A stretch of 64,000 nucleotides of DNA from Megalopta genalis (lineage: Eukaryota; Arthropoda; Insecta; Hymenoptera; Halictidae): contig NC_135014.1 in assembly GCF_051020955.1 (NCBI RefSeq), forward strand, positions 26,773,221-26,837,220, in the 5' to 3' direction. The notes beneath the pieces are model-generated. The model was not told where the DNA came from and did not search any database. It saw only the letters and a program-made list of their open reading frames with translations. Below, piece by piece: positions 22,661-34,212 of the stretch (its first letter is position 1; the number at the start of each line of letters is the position of its first letter). A program made the translations under genes and the position numbers.

Positions 22661-25204
22661 GTGTGTATTCTTCATTTAATTACCTTGTTATTCATAACTC
22701 ATAGACATTCTTGAATTTTAACAAAAGAACGAGAGTGGTTGCGCGTGTAATGGTTTTGCGAGTTTACATATTATATTTTTATCATTTTACATATCCATCG
22801 CTCACACTATTTCGTATATGTATTATTTTGTATTAACTTTAATTTATGAGAACTTCGAAAACGAAGAACAAAGAGAAATTATATTATTGAATCATCGAAC
22901 TATTCATCTTATATTTTATCCAACATTAAAGATATTTTTCTTTACCTCGGTTTTTGTACCTTCATTTCCTACATGCTACATATTTCGTTTCGAGACATCT
23001 ATATTTCAGAGATATAGTTGTAAATAAATTTTAAGAGCACATTCGAGCTTTAGTTTAAGCCAGGAAATCGGTGTTACGGTCAAAACAGAACATTTTAGAA
23101 CTTTCTTTTGACACATTGTAAGCTGTTATTTATGATGTCTTTATTGGTAAAATGTACATATATATAAAAGTAATGTTTTCTACAATTTCATACGAAACTA
23201 ATTGAGTTTTGTAGTTGCGGCGATCAGTGGCATGGGAGGCCGTCGAAGATCAAACGAACAATTCGAGTTTCGAATAATTTTCTTTTACATATTCTTAAGA
23301 GAATATTTTTGTGATACAACAAAAACATTTGAAACTATCAAATAGTTCAATCTATAGTCCAATAGTTCGTTTCATGTCACTGGTTCTTCCTCTTACATGC
23401 GATTACATGTTATTAAAACCCCACTCGATTCTGAACGTGCAACGAAAGAAATTTCAGGGAGTTATTCTTCATAGCGATCTAAGATGCGCCGAGATTAGAA
23501 AAGATACGGTTTCGGCTCCGTTTTTTTTTTTAGTCAGTAACAAATCTTTGATCGGCCATTAGCAACGCACATAAGTCAGATCGGTAGAAGCACACGCAAC
23601 GACGCTGTTCCAGCAAGTGGACTATAGTTATTTATACTGTAAAAACGTGACCGAAACCTAAATTTTCATATCGTCGATGCGCATCTTATATTTCAATGGG
23701 AAATGAATTCTTCGAATTTCTTTCGATTCGATCGTCGAACATTTACGGTACTCGAGAGCCGATCATTATTATCAAATACTCGGGACGGAGGTGCACAACG
23801 AAGAGCCTTTCGAAAGAAAAGCAAAGCTATATGTAGCATGAGAAATCAATGTAGCAATCCTACTTTCTAGATACGACGTACGCAATAGCCACTGTACTGT
23901 AACATAATGAAAAGCTTCATAGATGACTCGTACAGTTGTCATATATATTTTACGAATTGTACATTCTTGTATAATCAAACCCATTCGCGGTTGTTTAACA
24001 ATGGAACGCCGTCATTATTGGTCTCGAACATCCGCCGCGGACTGAAACGAGAGAAACCGATAATTTACACGACTCAAACATGGTAAGGGTGGGTCGAAGG
24101 GTGTTCGACTCGTATTCGTATATAAGTTTCGTTCGTTCGCCATCTCCCACTTCCCAGAGAAAATAATCCCGACGATCTTTCTGTTCTGTTATCTCAGACG
24201 TTCGATACACTTCGTAAACATGCGCGTATGGAAGATCTCCGCGTTGCAAAAAACGTACAGTAATAATAATAAGACTTTAATCGAGACGTATCAACTTATT
24301 ATACTTTCGTTCTTCGAGATTGTACATAATATTATAAAATATAGAACGAGTATCGTATTTTTAAGCGCTTCATTTTCTCCCAGAGACGAAGGGAAAATGT
24401 TATACGATGTACATGTATATGTTACATGATATTATTATACATATAACATTATATAACATTTTAACAGCAATTATATTCAACATTATACATATATATATAT
24501 AATATCATAAGTTATACAATATATGTTGTATAATATTCTCGGTACACTGAGAATGTTTAATGTAGCACACACTATGCTTTATAGTTACTGTATTTAATGT
24601 AAACAGTGTCTGTAATATACGTTATAAGTTTCGCTGCTATCGACAGTTTCAGGGGGTAGGTCCTGGAACGCCATTATCCGCGGACGTTCTGTTGTACAAG
24701 AATCGGTTCGAAGTTGTAAGGAAACTAGCAAGACAGCATAAATCACGAATAGCTATTTTGTCGTAATTAATAAATCAATTTTAAACATATACGAGCTTCT
24801 TATTGCGATTAGCGAGCTTAGCTAATTTTAAGGGCTGAAAAATTGATTACCTGAAATCTCTCTCTCTCTCTTTCTCAATTCGGAAGACCTTCGACCTTTA
24901 AAATTACCTCAGTTAATAAAATTATAGTTCAGGATGCATTGTTATACTCATAATTTTACTTTAATTTTATCAGCAATAGCACGAGCACCAAAATTATAGA
25001 AACGTTGTTTCGATGCTCGTGGATAAAACGAGGCAATTCGAAAAAAGCTGTTCTTATCGCGATACCATCGGTAACGCAATAAAACTGGCTCGCGGCTTGT
25101 AGTACGACGAGAAGTATAGTATATCATGGTCAGACACGCATAGGAGTTGCCAAGATATACGACAGGCATTTTTTAAATTTTCGTTTACAGTCTCGGACAA
25201 GAAA

Positions 25205-25383
25205 AGTTAAAAAATGAGAGCTTCTTATCTTTGTTCTGTCGCCTCGAATAATAGCAAAATTAAAGAGAGCATCGTAGTCATTGTCTGATAGAAGTTAAAA
25301 AATGAGAGCTTTTTAGCTTTGTTCTGTCGTCCCGAATAATAGCAAAATTAAAGAGAGCATCGTAGTCATTGTTTAATAGACTA
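25205..25383 (+). repeat. Two-copy tandem duplication, about 90 bp each
   Basis: The stretch AAGTTAAAAAATGAGAGCTT ... AGAGAGCATCGTAGTCATTG occurs twice back to back with a few substitutions. It has no coding content. Confidence 0.85.
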
Positions 25384-27445
25384 GTCCCTCTGTCATCTAA
25401 AAAAAGGATTCCGCTCCAATTTTAAAAAAGTTATTGCGTTTCTGACGGTGCACGAACGCTCTCGCGAGCCACTGTGCACAGATCGAAGAGCAACTCGAGC
25501 TCGAAGAGCTCTTGATTGCCGCCTTATAATTGCGGCGGCCGGCAGAATCATCCCTTAAATATTTGTCATTTCATAATGACACGTGCACGCTGAATCTTCC
25601 GCCGGCAACAATACTTATGCACTCGAACCATCTACTTTTATTTCTAAACAGACACGTTATCGATTATTTTCTACAAATGTGTGTACACATTCAAGTTTAC
25701 ACGTAATTGCGCTTAGTTCGTCGCTAGAACAATAAGTGGAATTGCCAACGAATATTTCATAACGCTCTCGCTACGGCTATGAACGTTTTAAATATAGTCT
25801 CGAAATGCGATCGTGATAAGGGATACATATACATATACATATATATACATATATATATATATATCTGGAACAGTGGAGCAAGACTCGCGGTACGAAATTA
25901 TTTATTCTTCGGAGGGGTCCTGTCTATATGTTAAAATATTCGTCGGATGTCAGGATGTCAGCTTGATCATACCTGACTATATACATATATCGATTCTTTC
26001 GCGATAGGGGTCAGTAGTGGATAGTTTTCCCTCGCATGCCAGCTTGACATATTACAGTTTCTTCTACTTTACTACTCGCGCCACAACGCTTCGTTTCCTC
26101 CGGTCGCTGGATTATTTCCTTTCTTGTGAATATGATCGCGCCGGTAATCTTTTAAAAAAAAAGAAAGTAAAGGTAAGTTCGGCACGGAAGAGGAACGACA
26201 CGGTCGATTCGGGCACGCTGCAGCTATCGGTTTAAATTCAATTTTCCGCGCTACGAATATCGAAAATATCGAAATAATTGCGCATTTTCAATTTCAATTC
26301 TTGTACTCGGCCTCGCATTTTTTTTTCTGCATATTCCGTGGATCATATTGTTGTTTCAGTGTATTTCGCGTCGTCGGTTATCTGGCTCGGACGTGTAAAA
26401 ATTGCAAAATCGATGTTGACATTAATCAGAAAATAATGAATTAACGTTGAAACCTTCAAACATCCTCGAACTTTTGTTTACGACACGTGTGCACGTTCGA
26501 TCATCGTGCAAGAAGGATTTTAGAAGCGTAGTTGCGAGTGAAATCGATTTTCTACAGCAATCGCTGTCATGTTTTGCGACTCTGATAAGTCCTTCCCCTT
26601 ATTTTTTATTCTTATACGATTATTACATTACGACGTGAAAATATTTAATTTTTCCATCACTTATCCGTTAGTTATTTCGTGTGTTAACATTAATTTTGTT
26701 TAATCATGCTTGGATAAAACGTAAAAAATGATAAGAAGAATGAATTCTCACAAATGTATTTGTTAATGGATATATAACAAATGAACTAATAATCTCCTAG
26801 TATTTGGTCAAGAGAAATGTATTTTTCCATATCGAGCGTTGTAACGTTTCTGTCGTTCCAAAAATAATTAAACAAATTCTCTCTATTCTACTCTATCGTG
26901 TTTGTTCGAGAAAATAGTGTCACTCTTGATCATATGTAATATTTATTGCATCGTTTTGTAAACATTGTCGTTTAAAAGTAATACCTTTTCTTTCTTTACA
27001 TAAAAACCGAGTATACCGCATTTCTGCCATTTAGTCCTCGATAAGAATCTAACATCAATTTGTGTTCGAATATGGTGAGTGAAAGATTATAATTTCGCTA
27101 ATGTTCACACGTGAAATTTATGTGTCACGAGGCACTTTATGTTCCTCGAGACGAGACACCGATTGTCACAATTGCACGATATTAAATACGATATCTTCAC
27201 AATGTATAATGCACATCTTTCGCCGTGAGCAAATCGAATCGATACAGTGACGGTGTATTGTCAGCGAATAATGGGTCTCACAAAGTTATTGACATTTACT
27301 ACGTGTTCTTACATTGTCATGTTAAAGCATGTCGAAGCACGTTAAAAATATTTCGAAGCGTATTCCAAATTATTCGTTTCCACTTTATATTTTACTTATA
27401 CTTTATTTGTACTTTGTACTTTATATACTCGTCATATACTATTTT

Positions 27446-27982
27446 TTCAACTACATTTACCGTATAATATTATTTTATTTACTAGCATCAATTGTTGCTA
27501 AGCAACTCTAAAATAACGATTACTGTTAACTATTTATTTCAACTACATTTACTGTACAATATTATTTTATTTAAGAGCATCAATTGTTGCTAAGCAACTC
27601 TAAAATAACGATTACTATTAACTATTTATTTCAACTACATTTACTGTATAATATTATTTTATTTCAGAGCAACAATTGTTGCTAAGCAACTCGAAAATAA
27701 CGATTACTATTAACTCTATATTTCAACTACATTTACTGTATAATATTATTTTATTTAAGAGCAACAATCGTTGCTAAGCAACTCTAAAATAACGATTACT
27801 ATTAACTATTTATTTCAACTACATTTACTGTACAATATTATTTTATTTAAGAGCAACAATTGTTGCTAAGCAACTCTAAAATAACGATTACTATTAACTA
27901 TTTATTTCAACTACATTTACTGTACAATATTATTTTATTTAAGAGCATCAATCGTTGCAAAGCAACTCTAAAATAACGATTA
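27446..27982 (+). repeat. 92-bp tandem repeat, six copies, each with a GTTGC-N3-GCAAC dyad
   Basis: The repeat register (TTGTTGC / TCGTTGC) starts at 27492, 27584, 27676, 27768, 27860 and 27952, exactly 92 bp apart. Each unit carries GTTGCTAAGCAAC (last copy GTTGCAAAGCAAC), a dyad that resembles the X-box bound by RFX factors. The AT-rich linkers (TTTCAACTACATTTACTGTA) are well conserved too. Confidence 0.9.
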
Positions 27983-28727
27983 AGTACATTACACAGTGTA
28001 ATGTACGTTAAAAATAATGATGGTATCGATTGCATAGTTTACTTATATGTAAATGTAACTTGCTTTTATCTCTTTTTAATGTATGATAGAATGATCATGA
28101 TTAATGAATGATCTAAAGTAAGAGAGAATGAAAGCTGCACAGAGCTGTGTCGAAGGTGATGACATTACAAGGGGGTTGACGCGTACGGTTTATGGGAGGG
28201 GAGGGCAGATGGACAGGCACGATACACAAGCATCGTTCAGAATTTTTACACAGGAGAAACAACTTGAGAAATTTGCGGAACAATTTCAAGAGTTTTCTTT
28301 AACAATCGATGCGACTACTACGTCCAGTTACCAGACTACCCTGCACTCGTGAAGTCAATGTAACAAGGCTAACATTTTTTTGTTCGTTTCAAACACAATG
28401 GTGCTTCTATTCGGGCACTGCTAAAACAGCAGGAACCTACATTCTATAAGACTGTTGGTAGGAATTTGATCGATGTCTATATAGCATGTATAGCATACAA
28501 CAATTACGAGACGTACCTCCTGTTTCCCCCAACTTAGGCTAGCCTTTGTCCCTGACGTTTGTCACGGCTCAAAAGTGTCATTGAATAACTCGATTACCAA
28601 TGACATACACATCGCTGCCGGAACTGTTCTATCCTGCCGCGTTGTTGCAACGCGTTTTCCAATACCACGAAGCTCATTTCTCGCGATGCAGTAAAAATTC
28701 TTCCGGAATTGTCTCGCAGCTTCTAAA

Positions 28728-28775
28728 GAAAAATGGACAATTTTGGGAAGATGAGATACGCGGCTCGTTTTTGTA
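28728..28775. mobile_element. Relic of the 219-bp MITE family
   Basis: AAAATGGACAATTTTGGGAAGATGAGATACGCGGCTCG matches, in pieces, the inner part of the inverted ends of the cadherin-intron MITEs (ATGGACAATTTGG, GAAGAG.AGATACG). The outer ends are lost. Confidence 0.55.
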
Positions 28776-28855
28776 GACAATCGGCGAATATTGAAAAAGA
28801 GCTAAGGAAAAAATTGCTTCGAATGACCCGAGGAATCATCCCTTCTCAGTTGTTA

Positions 28856-28957
28856 ACATAATTATACCCTGTAATACATAATTATACCCTGTAATACATA
28901 ATTACACCCTGTAATACATAATTACACTCTGTAATACATAATTACACTCTGTATACC
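28856..28957 (+). repeat. 20-bp tandem repeat, five copies
   Basis: Units of CATAATTATACCCTGTAATA, drifting to CATAATTACACTCTGTAATA, lie head to tail. No coding or dyad structure is evident. Confidence 0.9.
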
Positions 28958-29224
28958 AAAATGTAGAGGAATTTGTTTCGTTCGAATAGGATCCAAATGT
29001 TTAGGAATTATAATAAACAATCTGAAAGAAGCGAAAGCTGTTTGTTCGAAAAAATGGTATCTTTTACAAGAATAATCCGAACAATTTGTAAAGAGAATTA
29101 CAGAAAACCGTACTTTTCACCCTCGTTATTAACGTATCGCTGAAAGCTAAGTGATTTCATAGTTTCGCATAATTTTGTACGTTCTCTTGATTACAGACTT
29201 CGTTGAAACTAACGCATTGCCAAT

Positions 29225-30334
29225 ATGAAGCATCAACAGATCTCGGTCGACTTTGTAAGTATGGTGTACACTACGTGGACCTACGTGGCTCTTGCTGCTG
29301 CCGTTTGGATATTATTGAGACTGATCCAGGCGTGCTTCTGTTTGCCGCGTCAATTGAAGAGGCAAACCGACATGCGGCGAGTGCTACGAGAAAAGGTACG
29401 ACGTTTATTTGATCAATCAGTTTGCCTTATTTCGCAATTTTTCATTCCACTCGCGCTTATTGTTTCCGTTATATCAAACATGTTACGATCAATTCTCCCT
29501 GATCAACGCTCAGCTTGTACCCTAAAATGGACAATTTGGGAAGAGGAGGTTCGATTATTCGAGCCACCCTCGTTAGGGAGAATTTATTGTATCGCGTTTT
29601 AATAGGTGTCCGAATATTATTGCGACTCGCTGCGTACAAGTTTGCTTTAATTTACCATATCTGAGATACATAATAATATATATTATATTATATTATATTA
29701 TATTATATTATATTATATTATATTATATTATATTATATTATATTATATTATATTATATTATATTATATTATATTATATTATATTATATTATATTATATTA
29801 TATTATATTATATTATATTATATTATATTATATTATATTATATTATATTATATTATATTATATTTTATTATATTATATTATATTATATTATATTATATTA
29901 TATTATATTATATTATATTATATTATATTATATTATATTATATTATACTATATTACATTATATTATATTTTATATATAGAATATCTGAAATGTTAATGTG
30001 ATTTTAGGTCGAAGGCTACGAGAAATATATAATAGAGTGCGAGCAACGCGAAATGGCGGAGCAGAAGTTGCGGGGGGATGATACGCCGATGGACCCGGCG
30101 CTGGCAGAGCAATGGAAAGAACGAAGAGAATGCCTGGAGATGTTGAAAAGAGAATTAAACAAAGTGCACGAAAATAAAGACCCGTTGGACATGAGCGATT
30201 ACTTAGATGAATTCGACAAGGACGAGAAGGATCTTCTTAATATCACAGAGATACAAGATGACGGTTCGAATGGCAACTGCAAGGAGAAAATGGACAAGCA
30301 AACGATCAATTCAGATCGTAAAAAGATTAAGTAA
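29225..30334 (+). CDS. Small single-pass membrane / coiled-coil protein, unrecognised
   Basis: Two exons join in phase: 29225-29395 (donor AAG|GTACGA) and 30008-30334 (acceptor TTTTAG), giving 165 residues. Residues about 16-37 (TTWTYVALAAAVWILLRLIQ) form one hydrophobic span, followed by a Cys-rich edge (ACFCLPRQ). From about 50 to 120 the sequence is charged and helical (REKVEGYEKYIIECEQ; ERRECLEMLKREL), a likely coiled coil. The tail is acidic (DEFDKDEKD), then lysine-rich, ending KKIK, which leaves the possibility of an ER-type dilysine signal; the order is K-K-I-K, not the classical KKXX spacing at the very end. I do not recognise the family. The N-terminus lacks a clear signal peptide; the span could act as a signal anchor. 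The intron is loaded with a MITE relic and a long (TATTA)n run. Confidence 0.7.
29521..29602. mobile_element. MITE relic inside the small membrane-protein intron
   Basis: AAATGGACAATTTGGGAAGAG and ATTATTCGAGCC, then GTTAGGGAGAATTTATTGTA, reproduce the end regions of the 219-bp MITE family with the middle deleted. Confidence 0.65.
29679..29970. repeat. (TATTA)n microsatellite, about 290 bp
   Basis: A nearly pure pentanucleotide array of about 55-58 units lies in the intron, with one interior substitution (TTTTA, about 29865) and decay at the 3' end. It ends about 35 bp before the acceptor at 30007. Confidence 0.95.
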
Positions 30335-32440
30335 TCGCATCCTTTGTATGGCTCCTTTTAAATACTGTTTTACCATCGCGATAAGTAATCGAGAATTTAT
30401 AAAAAAAGATTGTACAACCGTATCCGTCACAGTCTCACATATATCTGTGATGTAACGACGACAAAGAAAACTGTTTTCTATGAGTAAAAATGTTTTATTT
30501 ATAAGCGTCGGTTATTCTGTATAGTTGAAACGTAATTCGCGACGATAATGACGTATTCCTATCGATAATGTTTCTTATTTCGAGCAGCAATTAGAATATA
30601 TGGAAAATATTTTTAGGATAAAAGATATTTTTTATTTCGAAGGATTTTTCGCGAGCAATTAGAAAAGCCGTTTACATACTATGATGAACCGTTAACAGGG
30701 AACTGAGATTTCTGACTGTATATTGGCTTTTATCGATAACCTCGTCACGCTATCTTGTATTGTCTTTTTATCTCTTATCCGTCATCCGAATAAAATTTTG
30801 CTCAACTCTGCATGAGATAACCACAGACACGATTGCGACGCTATAACGGGAAGTGTGTAGCAGTTTCCTATAAATAGGAAATTTCGCGGCCTCTTTGGCG
30901 TACAATTAATTCACGTACACGTAATTGACGTTTCGTACACGTATTTCGTACGAAATCTGCGTAACAATTTCAGCGAGATATCTTTAGAATCGAACATAGT
31001 ACGACACACAATAGTGACCACTTTGTCGTAATGGACTGACAGCACTGTGAACTGTACAAATTATTAATCGTATATTATTGTCGCAGTAATATACTTAATA
31101 TATACTTATTATTGTATTTTACTTGCATACGAGAGATGTTTTCACCGGCAACTAAACGAATCGTGATTTAATAACCGAAGTATTATTGACCGTCGCAATT
31201 AATATAAGTCACTGCGTACAAGAAATGTCCGGTTAACAAAAGGAAGAGTAGTCAAAAGTATTACAGCAGTTTTATTTTCAAGATATATATATATACTACG
31301 TATATGTGTATGTATATTCAGGGGTGCGTGGGATTTAGTAAAGAAAAAGCGTTTCTTACTAGTATATATGTACTTATACTAGAAAATCCAGCAGGATACG
31401 TATTAACGCGCCTTTCTCGGCTTAATCAAGAATTTTTAAAGTCTCGACAATCGCAAATTAAAAAAATCTGGTACTCGTCATTTCGACGGGTCTCCTGTGA
31501 GTGAAAGAACCTAGGCGTCAATATTGTCACAGAAAGAAGTCGTGTTTTATAATTTTATTCTTTAAATATTTATAATTATATATTTATTTGATCAAGTTGT
31601 TAGTACTTGTATAAGTTATGTACTTATAATATATCTACGTGAATCAATATATCGATTAATGTGGCTCGTGTGAGATGGTTCTTAATCGCAACTTTGCAAG
31701 ATATTATTTATTCATCTACCGATTAAATTATAGTCACATTTTGTTCAATGTTTGATTTTCCATTATGACTAAAATATATTCTATATAACGTTTTCCCGGC
31801 AAACTTCAAGTGTCCTTTATAGAAAGATGATATGTGTATACGATTTATCATGTATATTGTTAATGTAAGCTTATGTTTTATCGACGCAAAATGATTTTCT
31901 CGAAAAAATAGATAACAACATGTAAGTCTGTCCATATATCTCTTCACATGGATATTATGGTAAATTGTTACGATTACAATATTTTTTAACGTCGATTAGT
32001 TTCGTAAATGCATGATGATGATATTTACAAAAACTTTTCAGTTGTATACACGAGCGTGAAATTTTAATTTCAAATGATTTCCGAAAGATTATAAACAATA
32101 GGAAAATTGTAGCTGCAAAATATACTACTTGTGTTTGGGAATTAAATAAAAAAAACCACTCAGAAAACTCCTCTTCCCATCTCCTTTGCACTGAGTACAA
32201 AGGATGAACGATCATCGATGACTGAAAAATTGTACAAAGACAACTCTTCGAGTCTTCCTCACGCTCAGGGAAGGGAGTTATAACTCCTCATCATGGTTAC
32301 ATCGACTCTCAGTTTGAACAGAGAGAAAAAACTGATCAACTACAGAACTGATCCTGTGAAGTATGATCTTAGTTTCTTTGGCTGCGACGATGCTATATCA
32401 AGTATACGCTGCACTATTTCAGCTGCGAGATAGGAGCTCG
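30335..32440. other. Gene-free interval
   Basis: After the stop at 30334 there is AT-rich sequence with no supported coding region, RNA gene or repeat family that I recognise. Short open frames here lack domain signals. Confidence 0.5.
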
Positions 32441-32489
32441 AGACTGGGCCATCTGTAGGCAGAAGCGTGAAGTAACAGCGATCATATAG

Positions 32490-32610
32490 TGATTGGTTAA
32501 GACCGGGCCGCAGCTTGCTCAGTTAAGGAGGGTCAAAACACAGTGAAATGGTGGGGATATGCGCGCCAACTTAGAGAGTAAGAAAAGCGTATTAGAAACA
32601 CAGCCTTAGA
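32490..32610. repeat. Block B of the dispersed promoter-like repeat
   Basis: GATTGGTT is followed by AAATGGTGGGGAT, then CGCGCCAACTTAG and GAGTAAGAAAAG. This matches block A near 16,765-16,880 in order and spacing; the 46-bp core is about 80% identical by eye. No gene starts visibly next to this copy. Confidence 0.5.
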
Positions 32611-33009
32611 ATCCGTACAGACAAAGCTGGCTGACAAAATTAATCAATATGAATGAAACATAGCTCAAAAAATTGCTCTTTAATTGCTCGTAATTGCTCA
32701 CCAATTATGCAGTTTTCATTGATCATTTATCCTTTTTCGAGAAATATCCAAAAAACGTTTTAAGACGCCTAGTGACTATCTGAGCAACGATGAAGCAACG
32801 ATGTTGTAAACTAATCTAGAAGTGAAAATAACACGATTAAATTCGTATAAATTAATATTATATAACATCACTTATGATTAAAAAAGAGTAAGGAAAAGAA
32901 AATGCATAAATCCCCACACTTTATTTAAAAATCATACAATACGATTGTTACAGCCTTGTTCTCTACTTTACAATACTAAGAGGAATTCAAAGTTTGCAGC
33001 TATTAGCTC

Positions 33010-33073
33010 GGTATCATCCTCGACTCAGAAATTCATTGCAATTACCAACATTTTCTGAATCGAGGATGATACC
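33010..33073. repeat. 64-nt precursor-like hairpin, copy 1 of 4
   Basis: The arm GGTATCATCCTCGA.TCAGAAA pairs with its complement across a 20-nt loop: 22-bp arms with one mismatch. Copies are at 34865-34941 (with a 13-nt internal duplication), 36655-36718 and 38220-38283. The size is like a microRNA precursor, but arms this symmetric are also found in repeat palindromes. Confidence 0.8.
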
Positions 33074-33267
33074 GATTGCCCGGGTCTCACCGCGAGGAGG
33101 TTGCTGCTTTAGAGACCCGAAAGGGAGTCAGAACGAAGCCGGAATTCGCTATGACTTCCTTTCTTACAACGACGACTTATAAACTAATACACTCGCTCGC
33201 TAGCTAGCTATCACACACTCCCACACACGCACTCATCCGCATATGCCAAGTACTATTGCGGACCAAA

Positions 33268-33378
33268 GTGGATCAAAGAAAAAGTCTCTGATCCACGGGG
33301 ACCGAAATGAATCAGAGCAGAAGGCTCTGATTCTTCGAAACTAAGAAACAAAGGCGTGTCAGAACAGAAGGCACTGAC
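33268..33378. repeat. Three successive AGAAG/AAAAG-loop hairpins (copy 1)
   Basis: Hairpin one (33268-33296): arms GTGGATCA and TGATCCAC, with AGA/TCT next to a 5-nt loop. Hairpin two (33309-33333): GAATCAGAGC and GCTCTGATTC, perfect 10 bp, loop AGAAG. Hairpin three (33358-33378): GTCAG and CTGAC, loop AGAAG. Equivalents: 35131-35159, 35172-35196, 35219-35243; 36910-36938, 36951-36975, 36998-37022; 38474-38502, 38515-38539, 38562-38586. Confidence 0.85.
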
Positions 33379-33670
33379 TCGAGGGTGACGCGACGCGTAC
33401 AATGCTCGCACAAATCAGGAGCCTGGCAGATCTCGATGCTCGCCGTTTTCACATGAGGAATAATGATCCAAAGTTGGATCATCCTACAATGAGTCGGATC
33501 GCCCTGCGCCCCGCCCCCAAAAGAGAGCTAAGGACGTCTTACATTGCGAATACGCGAAGCGAGAGCCTCCCCAGCAGGAGGGTCCGCGTTCGAATCACCA
33601 TGCCGCATGGTCACTCGTCGAACAACGAGACGTGTCCGGACTTACCCAAGAGTTTGCGCAAGCAAGGCCA

Positions 33671-33812
33671 CCACAGCTTTCTGCTGTGGCGGAGTCAAAA
33701 ACGAGACGCGAAAAAGTAATGCTAAGGCAATACTACTGGACATATGCGAAATTAGCGAATCGGGTACCTCGGGGACGCTACCCCCCGTGCCCCCCACGGG
33801 CGCTCCCGTGGG
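33671..33812. repeat. CCACAGC and CCCACGGG hairpins (copy 1)
   Basis: CCACAGC-TTTCT-GCTGTGG (33671-33689) and CCCACGGG-CGCT-CCCGTGGG (33793-33812) are perfect hairpins. In copy 4 the first has become CACAGC-AGAAG-GCTGT (38950 onwards), so its loop is in the opposite sense. Confidence 0.85.
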
Positions 33813-34139
33813 TCGAGGGCACCTGAGGGAACCTAACCCCTTGCCGTACCATTCTCTTTAAATTTATGATGACTAGAAATTTCCCGATTGTAAGCATTTC
33901 TCAGAAGGAGAAGAAAATTTCTAATTATTGTGAGACTACGTTTCATTGAACAAGTAAATATTGTACTGAAAAGAAGAGAGATTTAGGCGAAAATGAAACA
34001 ATAAATTAATGTTCATTCTTAAGAAAAATCTTTGTTCAAAGCTAGACCCGTTAAAGTGCGGCAAGAAGTTAAGAATCTTAAACTAAGCCACACACACACA
34101 TATCAACTAACTCGCACGCACTTAATAACTAAGACGAAT

Positions 34140-34212
34140 CCCACGGCGGATGATAATCCCACGGCGGATGATAATCCCACGGCGGATGATAATCCCACGG
34201 CGGATGATAATA
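34140..34212 (+). repeat. 18-bp minisatellite CCCACGGCGGATGATAAT
   Basis: Four head-to-tail copies here; shorter runs of the same unit lie at about 37803-37839, 39416-39453 and 39864-39916 within the other units of the array. Confidence 0.9.

Larger units (their letters stand above)
22661..29224. other. Gene-free interval (6.5 kb)
   Basis: I see only short, low-complexity open frames with no family resemblance and no consistent splice joins on either strand. The interval holds microsatellites (TA/CA near 25,830-25,862; TC near 24,860) and the tandem repeats listed separately. It could be intergenic or intron of an unseen gene. Confidence 0.5.

Noticed and set aside
33402..33861. 105-codon frames repeated almost identically at 37044-37503
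   Set aside because: They recur only because the DNA unit recurs; two overlapping frames are equally open, other copies (35.5 and 38.9 kb) are interrupted or reframed, and the hairpins explain the sequence better than a protein.
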